A stretch of DNA of 64,000 bases from Lineus longissimus (GCF_910592395.1 NC_088310.1:15197501-15261500); one strand, 5' to 3'; positions 11,405-24,656 are shown, counted from the stretch's first letter. A program made the numbers and translations. The notes: generated from the sequence alone by a model not told the origin.

Positions 11405-12010
11405 TATAATATAGATACATTGCAGTAACATACCCGATACCGGTAAGAACAAATGCAATACACTACAACATATGTGCAGGAAGGTAAATTATGCATTGCA
11501 AGCCATGTGTCCAAACTCTACCAAGGTGAATGGTAGTTAACTAGTTGTTCACAAAAGTTTTGATCTTTTTTTGTACATTTATGTTTTACCTTACCACCAA
11601 CATGAACAGCAAGCCATACAGGGTTGTATATCCTCTCACGGTTTTCACGTATCAGCACAGACTACTCATTGTTTTTGTAACATAATCGGGAATGTTAATA
11701 ATATATATCTTATTTTGATGGTGTTTTTTTACAAAGTGCTATTTTTCTCATGTTTACAGGATGATGCAGTCTATAATCTATGAGTCATTCCGGTGGTATC
11801 CACAGGCAAAGTGCATGGTGTTGCTGTGCATGCTGTGGAACTGGCGAAACGAAACCAATCAACCAGTCAGCCATAAGATTGACAAGATCGGGGAAGAAGA
11901 CGCTGTATCTTAGCTGATTTGTCCTTCACGTTTTGGTCTTGTTTTACTGTATTATACAAGTTGATTGAATAAAGAAGCCTTGAAATTGAATAGGCATCTC
12001 TGAATTTTTA
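11405..12010 (+). repeat. long repeat, copy C (3' part only)
   Basis: Matches 5485-6098 of copy A, including the segment GATCTTTTTTTGTA and the Cys-codon-rich block TGTTGCTGTGCATGCTGTGG. Relative to copy A it has a 3-bp insertion in the first Cys-containing frame and a 4-bp insertion before the second. Confidence 0.8.
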
Positions 12011-12039
12011 TTAGTTATAATATTAAAAAATAAAACTGA

Positions 12040-12660
12040 TGGATATAAGAGAAGAGCGTGATGTATGAGATGTTATCATGCCTGATGTCACAATCAAGTA
12101 AGACTTCGTTGTAGCCTGATTGATATAAGAGAAGCGCATGATGAAAGAGACGGCATCATGCCTCATGTCACAATCAAGTAAGAGACGGCATTGCAGCCTG
12201 ATTTATAGGAGAGTAGAGAGGGTGATGTTAGAGATGGCATCATGCCTCTATTCTAAACTCAAGGTAATGAAGGAGAGATTTGCACTGACCTACTTTTATG
12301 ACCTTCTGCCCTACTTTAAGACTGTTATAGCTAAAGTAGTCGTGCTTTGTATCGAATTAAAGATAATGAACACTAGGTTAATACTAACCCATTTTCATTA
12401 CCAACTGACCTACTTGGAGATGGTTAAAGCGAAGGGCGTCAACCGTGTTTGATATTAAACGAAAAGTGTTTATGAGTAGGTTTACCTTGATCTACTTTTA
12501 TGACTTACTAAACAACTTGAACACCATTAGAGGAAGACAGTCGCATCAATGGTATCAAACTAAAGTTATTGAAAGAGCAGTTTTGCACTGACCTGCTTAC
12601 TCACAGTTGGAGCAAAGGCACTGAAGGTATTAAAGAACAGATACAACAAAATAGCCCCTC
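12040..12660. repeat. degenerate tandem repeats, about 80 bp then about 120 bp
   Basis: The first block has three units of about 80 bp, each with ATATAAGAGAAG, GGCATCATGCC and CACAATCAAGTAAG motifs. It merges into longer degenerate units built on TTTGCACTGACCTACTTTTATGAC and AACTAAAGTTATTGAA-like phrases. No gene is supported. Confidence 0.7.
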
Positions 12661-12716
12661 AACTACTTCATTCACTGCAGTTCAATTAAAAAACTTCACA
12701 ACTGTCATCCACCCTA

Positions 12717-12882
12717 GGGGCCAAATTCATAAAGGGCTATAAGGGTTAGACGTGTGTAACTTCTCCCTGATTAGTTATTGGGCCTATTCATATTCTGTGA
12801 ACATTTACATGAAGGACCTGAATCTGTCTATTCAGTAGTTAAAGGCTGTTTTAAGCTGAACGCCCTTCACTAATTTGGCCCC
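12717..12882. mobile_element. 166-bp MITE with GGGGCCAAATTC termini
   Basis: The left terminus GGGGCCAAATTCATAAAGGGC is mirrored by the right terminus GCCCTTCACTAATTTGGCCCC. It is AT-rich inside, has no coding capacity, and is similar in style to the 4271-4749 MITE. Confidence 0.75.
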
Positions 12883-13149
12883 ATTTGTCTAGGCTTGATT
12901 CCATCTAGTCTGTCCACATCTCCCTATATACCATAAACCTACATTCTGGTTCTCGCATATACTACTTGCTACATTTTCTTGTCATTCATCTCATTCCTTG
13001 CTATTCAATTCCGCCAGCGTAGCTATTCAGGTTGCCAGGCCTCTAGTTAAAATTTGGAATGTAGCTATCTTGGAAACCATTTTTAGCTAAGTTTTGTGAT
13101 AGAATATTTATATTATTAACTGCCCAAGGAAACAAAGCATAGCATTGCT

Positions 13150-13530
13150 ATATTCAGCTGAGCACCAGGCCCATGGGCCTCTTGTTGAATGTTTTCCCCA
13201 AACCAAAATCTTCATCCAGAAATGCTTTTGATTGTCAAAAATGGTGGTATTAACATTTTATTCTTGTTTTTATTCCCACCTCCACTGGAGGAGAAAATTC
13301 TCGAAAAAATCTGTGAGCTTAACAATAAAAAAGCCTGGCCTTGTGTGTTACAGCTACATGTATTGCAACAAACCTCATGATCGTGTTACTTTCACATTCA
13401 AATGCCTCAGATGGGATTGCATCTGGTCCCATTCCACTCATAGTCTGGCCACCATCTTGCCATTATACGGGTTCCAAATCTGGTTTTGACAAACTTTCAG
13501 TTCAGCGCCAGGCCCTTGGGCCTGTTGTTA
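13150..13530. repeat. two hairpin-type element ends
   Basis: CAGCTGAGCACCAGGCCC-ATGGGCCT with CTTGTTG (ending 13186) and TTCAGCGCCAGGCCC-TTGGGCCT with GTTGTT (ending 13530) are related element termini with a short GGCCC/GGGCC hairpin. A third copy ends the 38627-40430 element. Bodies upstream of these ends are not clearly delimited. Confidence 0.6.
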
Positions 13531-13605
13531 TCATTCATATGTTGCATTACCAGTCTTGTCAAAATAAAGCACGAGTTGGGCACATGGTCCATTGACTATT
13601 TCATT

Positions 13606-14290
13606 GGCTCACCGTAGGGGGTCCATACAATTCTTCAGTGTCCGTCGTCCATCGTTGTTGTCTTTGTTTTAATAACAGTGTACGTTTCTTAACCGCTAGA
13701 GCTATAATCTTTAAACTTTGTACACCGGACCCAGGTGACCTTTGACAATGAATTTCGGTCTGATCTGATTCTTGACATGGCCAGCAGGGGGCCAAAAGTG
13801 GAAACCTAAAAAGTGTGATATCTCTGTTATCAATGACTTGTTGTCGATTAAAGTTGTATGGTAGGTTTTCCTGGGAACAATACATTACATATCATATGGG
13901 TTTTTTAATTGACCCAACTTTCATGGTCACAGAGGTCAAATGGCGTAAATTGGAAGTTTGAGTGTGACTATGGCCCGTTTCTTAACTGCTAAAGCTATGA
14001 ACTTGAAATTTGGTTTACACGACTCCCTATGTCATATAACCTCGGACACTGAATTTCGACTCTATCTGCTTCTCGACTTGGCCACCAGAAGGCCAAAACT
14101 AAAAATGGTAAAAAGTGAAATATCTCACTTATTAATGACTTTTTTTCGATGATATTTTTATGGTAGGTACTTCAAGCAACCAACCATACATCAAATGTCA
14201 TAACGACTTTCTTAACCAGGATGAATTCCTAACCACCAAATATCTATATGATGAACACAATGGTCCCTGGCCGTTTCAGTTTAATCAAAC
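13606..14290 (+). repeat. GGCTCACCGT repeat, truncated copy
   Basis: Begins GGCTCACCGTAGGGGGTCCATAC, as does 38627. It contains two units of about 290 bp that start near CGTTTCTTAACCGCTA (13677 and 13966), matching the 300-bp units at 38741-39650. It stops near CCCTGGCCGTTTCA without the hairpin end, so it is 3'-truncated. Short open frames inside are not conserved between units. Confidence 0.75.
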
Positions 14291-17200
14291 TTGAACTTAT
14301 GTGCAAAACTTATTTTGGCTCTGATTTCATAGTTTCTCTTCCCAATTTCAGGTTGACCAAGTGATTGTGACACCACTAACATCACATATACTGGGGATTT
14401 CTCCGTGAGCAGTGATCAGTCCTTACAAGATCAAGATATAGGACTTGTATTGTAATAATAGAAGTGTCTGAATTTGAGACCTTTCATTCTCCAAGCAAAT
14501 CAAATGAGATTCTCTCTGCCAATACTGGCTACCAGTTACACAATTTAATTATAGTTGGTCTAAATAATTCAAGTTTATTATACATGTCAAACATTTCTGT
14601 GGGAATAAAGAGTACATCAAGTGTCCAAAACACTTCATAATCAAATAAAAACCACAGTGAAATCCTAAGTCTTCAACAGAGAAATATGGCTTTTCCTGTC
14701 CGATTGGGAAAATCAATATCTTTTTGAGGTTTGGTGATAACAGCCAATAGAACGAAAGTAGGACAAGGTTAAATCATTTGCATCATTTATGTTATTAATG
14801 CAACTGGCTCAGCCAGCTGCAGATTCTGTGGGTCTTTCCCATTTGAGATGTTTGGGGAATTCCCATTCCTTGCTACACCCTAGAATACAAGTACTGGCTA
14901 ATATCTTCCATTGTATAATTTTGGTGGCTTGCTCATACTGACCTCATCTCTCAAAATAAATTGCTGTCACCTGCCAATTTGTCGTTTCCTGGGTTTTGTG
15001 GTAGCAAGGAAGCCCAGGAGGGCGAGTTGACCAGTAAAAAAAATTGTTTTTTTTAAAAGCCTCCCCACCATACCAGCCTCCTACCGGAGGAAAGGACGAT
15101 CACCATTTTTTTTTAAGTGCCCTAATATATGTTTAGAAAATTAATGAATACCTGCTTGTCTGACAGAAGTGCTTTTCAAGCAATTATTGACCCCTTAAGT
15201 ATGTTCTGATGTGATTATATATCAAACCTAAGTCAACTAATCCTTTGTAAACGGCCAACCTTATTGCTCTCTTTGGAAATCATTAGTAGTAGTACTGATC
15301 AATGTATAACATGAGTGCATTTACGGAAGAAATATAGTGCAAATAAAAATCTCCAAATTTGTTATTTTTAAACCAATTCTCTTCAAATGAACTTCAAGAT
15401 TCAAATTTACTAGTCTTTTTACTAGAATTGGAGTCTTTCAAATAAAGAGTCAGGCAACTAGGGAACATAAGGTTTCAACATCAAAGCCACCACCCATTCA
15501 GAAAGACGCACCTTGGGACAGAGCTCTCTCAGGTCACACCTTGACCCAAGCCAATTGAACACAACTGGGACTTGAACAATTCTTTGATCAGCTGAACATA
15601 GAGATTACAAATGCCCCATTTTAAAGCATACGCCAGCTATAAATTCACTGAATTCTAGGAAACTTTTTAGATATAGTGTCAAAGAGTTTTATAGGAGGTG
15701 TGAAAAAAGTGTGAAATTATGCAAAATGTCTCGACATTTGGAGTCAAACATTGAAAAGTTCGTCCACGTTTAGACCTTGCAAAAGGTGATAAGGTCAAGG
15801 TCATCGATTTTGCTGAAATTTTTACCATTGGTGAGACTTATGATAAGATTACTAATTTAAACTTGAAAAGGGGATGACTGGGAGCCAAAAACGTTTTTCA
15901 GTAATTTTCAGAAGAAATGACACAGTTTTATTGACTAAACGTACACCAACTTTGTCTGTCAATTTCACCTATAAAGTTTAGGTTATCTAAAAAACTTTTA
16001 CGCTAAAATGAAAGGACAGGTCTGAAGAGTCGGCATTTTTGAAAATATTTATTTGTTTAAGGGTACTATGGCTTTTAAAGATAGCTTGCCCCAACACCCG
16101 GAGCGCATGCCTGACACTATTGCATATAAATTGGATGCTGTAGGGTTCTGGAAATTACACTACCCCACCCTTCATTGGAAGGACCTTAGGAATCAGAATC
16201 AAGAGAAAAAATGTTTTATAACATGTTGAAGTTGCACAATTTTAGTTAGGGTACAGGCGAAATTAGTCTACACAAATTAAAAGCTTAATTTTGTCATTCC
16301 ATCACAAAACTATATCGAGATAAGCTGTAATATTGTGTAGTATCACTCCTAGAGTGATCGTTACCTAACATATTTGTGAATATTAGCCTTTTCCAGAGTA
16401 ACCCCCCCCCCCCCCACCCAGCCAAGTAAAAATTCTGGTGCTTTCATCAGCATTGATTGAGGCAAAACAACATGAATCACTCAAATGACATGACATCAGC
16501 TAGCAACATGCTTTACATGATGTCACCTATATTTTTGCCTAAATCATTTCTATGGCCATAGCTAGGGGCAAGGGGGGCATTAAATGTTTAGGTGTTTTCA
16601 TCATCATGAGGACAATAACAAGTTTCGCGGCAAATCAAAACAGGCCTGCACTTAAATGTGTCATTTGGCCCCTATTACCTCACTGACAAAGTGCATCAAG
16701 GCTATCGGTACCTCCGGGCAAGAATTATAACAAAAGCTGGTTAAAATAAACTGAGTGATTATTTACAAGAATAAACATAGATAACGAATATTAAACCCAA
16801 GAAAAATAGTTCATAAGAGCACGTTACTACTACTTCTAGCAACAGTCCAAAAATTCTTCAAGAGACAAGTGTTCAGTTTTCAGCAAATATCAAAGGGACA
16901 GTTCCGGTGGGGGTATGAGCAACGAATTATTATAAAAACGGGATGACATTCGGCCGGCCGAACCTCGACGAGACACAGTGCAGGAATTGGGTGCTTTGAC
17001 CCCCATATGCCCTCAGGCAGGAAGATATTGAAAACGATATCAACGGCACCAACGCCAGGAACAGATTCTGACCACGTCCACAACAGTGGTCTAGCCGCGT
17101 TTCACGACGATTCGTACGTCACCAACGCCAAGAACGGTACACTACAGTCTTGCAGTCACAGCGGCACCAACGCCAGGATAATATAAGTCGGAGCTCCTTC

Positions 17201-17602
17201 CGTAAAAGACAGGTCCTGCACGGTCCTCGGTGACTTCCAAAGTGACCCTGCCTTCTCCTCACACACCCCACATTAGCTAATACCCCAAAAATTTCATAAC
17301 GGAGTTTCCAGCACAAATCACAACAGGCCTAGTTGAATCCTAATTCCTCCTGAATCACCTAACAATGTTCCTACATGTAACAGAGAGTCAACTTCTAAAG
17401 CACAATTTTATAATATTTATAGGAAAGTCCATTACTGATGTAATAAGCACATAATTCATGTTGCCATAAAAACTCTCAACTTCAACCAGCTTACCAATAT
17501 AGGCCTACCTTAAAATAGGCTACAGGGTGTCCAAAAAGAAAAGAAAAGGCCACTTCGCCACAATCACCTTGATGGCACCACAACTAGCTAGCCCTAAGTT
17601 TT
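14291..17602. other. gene-free stretch with poly-C tract
   Basis: No gene, RNA or transposon end was found. Visible items are a C homopolymer at about 16401-16416, T/A-rich runs near 15040 and 15105, and three spaced copies of CACCAACGCCA(G/A)GA at about 17047, 17118 and 17165. Short open frames near 16880-17316 show no splice or similarity support. Confidence 0.5.
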
Positions 17603-17833
17603 CATATGTGACTCGCTCTACCAAAACTAGGCGCTTGTCGCATCTGAACTCGACAGGTTGATACGGACTTGTTGTTCATTTCCCTATTGTAGACCTTTTG
17701 TGAAATCTATTACAAACTGATTTGGTCACATTTCACAAAGGTCTACAATAGGGAAATGAACAACAACAAGTCCGTATCAACCTGTCAAGTTCAGATGCGA
17801 CAAGCGCCTAGTTTTGGTAGAGCGGGTCACATG
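17603..17833. repeat. near-perfect hairpin, about 104-bp arms
   Basis: 17603-17706 and 17731-17833 are reverse complements with only a few mismatches, separated by about 24 bp. The outer arm ends read CATATGTGACTCGC and GCGGGTCACATG. Transcription would give a long double-stranded stem. It is most simply a foldback MITE. Confidence 0.9.
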
Positions 17834-17930
17834 TTTAGTGGCAGGTCTGGAAATTTGGATAAGGCGGCACAGCTCCAACCAGTGAGCACTGAAATTGTCA
17901 TCCTGGAAATTTCTATATCTAAACTCAATT

Positions 17931-18723
17931 TACAGTAGAACCTCCCTCAGCGGACACCTCTGCCAGGCGGACACCTCTACATTACGGACACGTCCGGCCA
18001 GTCCCGATTTTTTCTAAGTCATTTCCAATAACAAAAACCTCTGTACGGCGGACACCTCTCTATTCCGAATTGCGGACAGGGCGATAGCCAATTTTTGGTC
18101 CAATTCCCTCCCAATTACGGACAGTAGGCAAAAACAATGGTTTCCTGCGTGCGCTTGGAGAGTCAAGTAGGCCCGACAGGTGTGATATTTGCGTAATTAA
18201 TCAACGTAATTACCCCATGGCATTGTGTTTTTGTATCCTAATTAAGGCGCGGCATTTGTTTACTCATCTTTTCAACTAATCACATAGGCCTATTGCATGT
18301 ATTGTGTCAACGGACACTCATAAATCCACGCGGTTTTGTCAGTGTTGCGGCGAATATGCGTTAGTAGAGAAATTAGAAAAAATTAATTATTAATCAAAGG
18401 TGACTGATGGACAGAAATTATGGGTTTTTTTCACACATTATGACATGTCGAGGAGATTTCGCAATACAAGGGGCACCTTTTACTGGAGAGATTATTCACG
18501 CTCTGAGTTCCAAAGTAGCTCACGTCATTCAACGCAACATCACAAGCAAATACCGATCAGCCAACAGGTTTAAAGTTTCTACGCTAGATGTCGACACAGA
18601 GAAAACCAAGACCTGCAAGGCGGGAACTTCAAATCCACCTATCGGACAATTTGGCATAACCTCTCTATTGCGGACACCTTGGCCCAGTCCCATGGGTGTC
18701 CGCAATAGAGAGGTTGTACTGTA
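17931..18723. mobile_element. pogo-like non-autonomous element, 793 bp
   Basis: The ends are TACAGTAGAACCTCCCT on the left and AGAGAGGTTGTACTGTA on the right, with TA at both flanks. The GGACACC motif recurs inside, and 18665-18706 forms a short hairpin around GCGGACACC/GGTGTCCGC. The interior has a 114-codon frame starting at 18407 with no recognisable domain, so I do not call it a gene. Two shorter relatives lie at 33753 and 42648. Confidence 0.8.
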
Positions 18724-20884
18724 TGTATGGATTTCGGGCATCTCACTATGATGCCGATTATGGTCTAGGTTCTACAGAGGCAATGACTTTCGAAAACTCA
18801 GAGACTAAAGTGCATAATAAAACCACTTGTTCCCAAGTGTTTCTGTTTCAAACCAAACATTTAAACTACTCCGGCAATGCTGATGTTCACAGGCTCTGCT
18901 GTGTGTGGAGTTAACCAACATCAGTCAGGCGTTCGACACAATTTTATTGGCACTCCTTGGAGAGAGTTTTTGCCTCCCATTCATGCCCTGATAATTTTTT
19001 CTGAAAAATACTCCAGCAATGATTGTCTCATCGTATGACTAACCAAGGCTAAACATTCAACCATAACCGTTGACCCCCACCTTATCACTTTTTGCAGATT
19101 TTGCATGGTCAATCCGTGGATTGACTCTTTGAATGTTTAGAAATCACGTTTTTTTATTGAAATTTATCTGATTCAATGTCGGTTTTTAAGATTAGAAAAC
19201 GGTTCATTTTCCAATCGATGAGCTTGTTTTGGCGAAATTGTGTGAGGTATACCATTTCAATAATTGTTGAACAGGCTATTTGGCTTAAACCTTACATACA
19301 TTTATTATGTGTACTAGTATTATACCCGTGGTGCAGGCAGGTTCAAATGTAGTTACTCAAAGAAATGGGCTATGCCTTGAATTGCATTGGCCAGAAAATT
19401 TAACTGCAATGAAAATCTAATGCTATATCAAAGGGGCCATATCGAAGAGACAAATTAAACCAACCAATTGTCCACAGACAGATGTTGTTTAAAATGCGTG
19501 CTCCTCGTGGCTAGGTTTCAGGCAAGGCACTTAATCGTCAGGCAAGCTAGATGTCGAGCAACGTGAGCAGCGCCTCGATAGGCCATGCCAGGTACATCAA
19601 GTATTAAAGGTGTGGTAGAGCACATGGATAGACCATTGTCACATTCAGTAAATCAAGGGAACACAGTACCCAAAAGTAATGCCCCTATCTGGTCCCTCGG
19701 AATGTCCCCTCAACCTGAAAGTGTTCATCCCATCAGGCTGTCTGGGGATACCTTTTGTTCTATGAATGGAAGTTCTCAATCTCTCCCAAAATAAATTAGT
19801 CTATTGGCTATACATGTACATTACGTTTCTCTGCCCTTGATGATTTTTCCGTTTTAGCCCTTTTGGTTGGGTCCATTTTATCAAGATTGGCCTAACCCTC
19901 TTGAGATTAGCTGTTCAGTTTGTGTATCCCGGGAATATTTCTCCCCACACAAGAAATAAAAGATGAAATATTGTACAGCATCACTTTTAGGAATGAGACT
20001 GTTCGCCAGCAAATATATCTCTATCACAAATATAGCTTTTTAAAATTTTTAAATTAACTGAAGAATAGCGATCAGTTAGCGTACCCCTGCCTCGAGCAAA
20101 TCCAATGTTTTTTGCGCACTCAGACTGATCACTTAAACATGTTCAGTTGCCGTGCGGAGTTGTTGCTGTAGAATGGAAAATATCCACGGCATGAATTTTT
20201 GCGAATGCCTCACGATGGACATATATTTGTGGCAGAATATTTTCACGAGGGAAGAATTTTTTCCAAGAAAATTTAAACTGTATATTTTGACTCTAAACTC
20301 TTAGTGTATGGGGACTGTAGTTTAAAATGTCCCCTACTTAACATAATCTGAGCAATATTTAAGTAAAAGTTGTTTAAGTTGCGCAGGGTATACACGTAGG
20401 CCTTCGTTGGGCTAAGCTGTATGTAGTGCCTCTGTGGAAACATGGCAACAATGACCTAGATTTCAAGCTAAAAGGAAGAGATTTTCGCAGCAGAACATTT
20501 TCGCGAGCCTGACCTACTCATGAAATTCGCAAAAATATTCTGCCCGCGATATATATATTCTGCTTTACAATATATAGTGGACATTTTGGAAATGTGAAAT
20601 TAAAATTATTTGTCAAATTGACAGTATTTATACTTTAAATGGAATTTCAAATGTTCTGGAATAGTGGGGAAGGCTTATCCTCATGAATCTAATCCAAAGT
20701 TAAATGTCATTGATTTTTGAAAAGAAAGTCACATGTCAACTATGTGTTGACATATGTTGACTATATCGACTATATTACAATGTCCATTGGTTGCTTTTTA
20801 TTGTAGAATTGGTTTGAAGAGTATTGTCAGGACACCATGAAAGGGGAATGTCTGTGAAAGAGGATTGTCCTCTACTTTTCTAGC
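18724..20884. other. gene-free stretch
   Basis: No supported gene. It is AT-rich with scattered short open frames on both strands, none with domain motifs or paired splice sites. Confidence 0.5.
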
Positions 20885-21425
20885 TCTCCATTTGTAGATT
20901 ATGCAAAGAGAGTATTTACAAATCCTTCTTTTTTTGATAAATGAGACATTTCACTACTATAATTGCTCATTTATTCATGTTCACACAAACCGCATCACCA
21001 TTCAGTCAAAGTTTTAATATTAGCCCAAACACAAAGCGTCCTCAGAGAAAAGTTTGTGATAATTCACTAGTTTTTGAGGTTTCTTTGTGAAAGTGGGGTT
21101 TATAAAACCATTTTTTCTACAATGATCAATGATATGTAAGCCAAACAGCATTAATCTTCTTGTTCAGTCAATCGAAGTAATCAATCTGATAGTGGTTTCA
21201 ACAAAATTTAGGCAAGACTTCACCAATATTGAAACACTATATTTTGTAGATTAATGCAAAGAGAGTGCTTTTACAAGTCCTCTTTTTTTGTAAGATGCGA
21301 CATTTCACTGCAAAAACTGCTCATATATTCATCTTGTCACAGACCTTATAATCTGTCTGTCAAAGTTCTAGCAACATTGGCCCAAACATAAAGCGTCATA
21401 AGAACAGAATAACTTGTATAATCTT
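20885..21425 (+). repeat. dispersed repeat family, two copies
   Basis: Segments at about 20885-21060 and 21232-21425 share TTTTGTAGATTA(A)TGCAAAGAGAG, GAGACATTTCACT, TGCTCAT(A/T)TATTCAT and GCCCAAACA(C/T)AAAGCGTC in the same order. A third copy is at 26465-26650. No ORF. Confidence 0.75.
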
Positions 21426-22747
21426 CGTAAAATTTCTGCTCATCAAAGTCATGATTTTCCAAAATCTACCATGCTGCCAGTCAGGGTAGTCCTAGCTACA
21501 GTAAGCAATGATATATATATATATTAAGCATAGTATATATACTAGCAATTAGCCCTTTAGCTCCTGTACCGCCCGCCCTTGTTCCGCCCTACGATATTCA
21601 AGCGGCCGAGAAGTAAAGTAACACCACAGGGGCAATGCTTAGAGTGTAATCACTACTATAATGGACGTAGAGCTGAAATAGTTTGTCACACATCTCCTCC
21701 GTCAGTTCAGATTGGATGACCTCGAAACTTTTCCTGAAAGTCGTGGTTGATATGGAGATGGTCCTCGCCAGGTTAAATGGGTAAACTTTACAGCGATCTC
21801 GGAGAAATAGCACTTTTTGTTCTTGCTATGTATGGGTAACTCATTAATATAAGGGGCCATTTCAGCAGGTCTGATTTGCATATGGGGCCATCTATTAAAT
21901 CAAAAGTGTGGGATTATACAAAAATAAGCCGGGAAAGTATTGGGGCTACCATATGTTTAAAGCATTCATCCATCTCCGCAATTTTCCCCCTTTATTTTGG
22001 TCGTACTCTTTCACCTTACGTTGTTAATCGCTCTTAATTTCTCGAAGTACCGTATGGGAATTCAACACGTGATACACGTCACATAATAACAAAACCACCT
22101 CACCCGACCCAAGCACTGGGTGCAAAGTAGCACACAGCTCCCTATATGAATACCCGGGGCAAATATAGAATATAGTATAAAATCCCGATTAACATTTCTT
22201 TACTGCATTAAAAACAGGCTAACCACTGCAGATTAACAAGTACGTGAGTGTTCCAGAACGAGTGGAGTCCGTGCGGAGGGTGTCGAAAAAACCCTAGGCA
22301 AACTACTTCCTCCGTCTGGTGCTGCCACCCACTATGCTCACGGCATTTGTTGTACTAAGTTCGTAACTTCACGCCATTGCCTCTTCACCATTCGCGAAAT
22401 AGTTCGTCAAATTGGAGTGGAGTTTGATTTTTCCAGTCACAACCCCTCAGACCAATCAACCCATATCACCCAGATTGTCCCAATCATCAAAATCAAGACA
22501 ACATCACAACCCCCAGACATATCATTTCATTTCACCCAAATTGCCCCAACCCCACAGTAAGCCAACACACTAAAACAACCCGCGCCACGGGTATTATGCT
22601 AGTCTTCATAATAAAACTTGTTCCTAGGTGGGTTGCTGTACATTTTACCGAGTAATACAGGGCTATAGCGAGTTGGCGAGTCCGCCTCCTGACCCAATTC
22701 ATGTATTCATGTACAGGAGACTGCCTGGTTGTGTTTTTCGATCGATA
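21426..22747. other. gene-free stretch
   Basis: Contains a short AT dinucleotide run at about 21512-21525 and otherwise nothing recognisable. The 71-codon minus-strand frame near 21600-21813 has no supporting motif. Confidence 0.45.
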
Positions 22748-24497
22748 TTAGCTCTTTCAGCCATAACATATTTTGCACGCATTGATCTGAAAACTGTAGC
22801 ACTTTTCCTGAAAAACGGACTTTTTTCGAAATTTGAAAAAACAAACTACTCACCCTTAGCAACAAGCTTGGTATCATTGTGAAGGTCTTTTCTTCAGGAA
22901 TGTAATTATGTCCACAAAGTTTTTATATCCATTATAGCTTGTTCCTTGTAGTATTTTGAGCTGTGATATAGCTGAAAACAGGGTGCCGCGCAGCGTGCCA
23001 CATCACACTTACTACACCAATAAACTGTTTCCTTCCTTTTTCTGTTTGTCTGTTTTGCATTGTCCCTCTTTCTCAGATTAGCCTCCTTTCATTGCAGACT
23101 TTGCATGCCCTTTGGGGCTTGTCCTTCTCAGTAGGGGGATACATGACGGAAAGTGTCGTGCAGTCAATCGCACCATAGCATCTCCTTTGTCATTTTCGTC
23201 TATCGATTCCTCAGAATCTTCGGTCTGGTGAATGTTGCATGCAAGATCTATAATGAAGTCCTTCAAAGACATGTCATTTTCTTCTCTGGCTGCCATGACC
23301 TGCTGGTATAACTTGTGAGCATTCACTGCAGTAGAAAAAGTGAAAAAAGAATTGTTTCAACCATTTCGTTGTCTTGTGGTCAAATGCATAATATGACATC
23401 ATCTGATCACTTGTCCGCTCCAGCCATATTATCATTATAGTTCTGAACACAGACAGGTTTCTGTGTTTCTTTCCTGCCCCCTCTAGCTCTAACAGTGACT
23501 GTCATTATAGCATCGTGTTGGTTTGATAACATCAGAACATCCTTCCTATCTTTCCATTCCAATGCCAATAGTTTCCTGCGACGGAAAGATTCACACTGCC
23601 TTTCTTTTTTTGTGTTTTATTTCCTTTGGAAGTCCTTTCCTGGTGGGCATGCATGTACACTCATGGTCAAAAGTAAATGGACACCAGTTTTTCTTGAATT
23701 TCTCAAAAACTAGGCTAAGCGGACACATTCACCTAACACCGATTGTAGCAAATGATCTTGGCTATTGAATAATGCTAAAATTTTAAAAATCTGTTTAGTT
23801 TTGCCTTTGATAGGAGAAATTTGGTAAATGTCTCTTTTTCACTTCTTCTTTATTAGCAGGAATTCACCAATAAAAATTACATCCTCATGTTCGACTCATG
23901 GAGGCCTTTCATAATATATCCAGTTTTTGAAATAATTCAAACTAGAAATGTGGTTTTTGGCCACTTTTACGGTAATGATTTGGATCATGCTTGACACATC
24001 TACGACATGATCCCTCCTTATCTATTGAACAGACCTTTTGAGTGAATGAGTGGGCATTGTATTTTTCATGGCAGGGTGGTCAACAGACCTTTTACAAAAG
24101 GTGGACACTTGAATAATTGTGTTGGGATTCCCAGATTAGTAATCTGACCAGTTAACTAAAATGACAACCATGTAACGCAATTGGTAATAGACCTGATCAT
24201 AATCGTTGGGCTTGTGCCTAGTCATTGTGAAACAGACAGATCACAATACAAGACAATTGGCATTCATTCACAACCACTTCACTTCATTTGGAGTTGACAA
24301 TGGTTTAATGGGACTATGTCAAAGGTGTCTCCAGTGGGGTAAAAATCATTACCGTAAAAGTGGCCAAAAACCACAATTCTGGTTTGAATTATTTCAAAAA
24401 CTGGATATATTATGAAAGGCCTTCACGAGTCGAACATGAGGATGTAATTTTTATTGGTGAATTCCTGCTAATAAAGAAGAAGTGAAAAAGAGACATT

Positions 24498-24656
24498 GGA
24501 ACGACTTTAGAATTCCCGATCGGAAGTATAGGTCTAAGGCGCGAATGAATACCGAATAATGAATAAGTAACCCTAACCCTAACCCTAACCCTTTAAACCG
24601 ATTCACAACTTATATAGTGCGGAGGAACATCCGATCGGTAATTCTAAAGTTTAGCC
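24498..24656. mobile_element. 159-bp hAT-like MITE with 8-bp target duplication
   Basis: It interrupts the right arm of the palindromic MITE. The intact left arm proves the empty site. An 8-bp duplication GAGACATT flanks it at 24490-24497 and 24657-24664. Its ends GGAACGACTTTAGAATT and AATTCTAAAGTTTAGCC are imperfect inverted repeats continued by CCGATCGG palindromic pieces. An 8-bp duplication is typical of hAT elements. Confidence 0.85.
24568..24592. repeat. interstitial telomeric repeat (TTAGGG)4
   Basis: Four CCCTAA units in the middle of the hAT-like MITE. This is the metazoan telomere motif, away from a chromosome end. Confidence 0.9.

Noticed and set aside
440-12660. CRISPR array
   Set aside because: The tandem repeats have no constant repeat with unique spacers and the DNA is eukaryotic.
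16880-17316. Coding exons on the minus strand
   Set aside because: Short frames coincide with a spaced CACCAACGCCAG repeat. No splice sites or family motifs.
18407-18751. Transposase fragment inside the 17931-18723 element
   Set aside because: The 114-codon frame shows no pogo, Tc1 or DNA-binding motif and runs through the terminal repeat.
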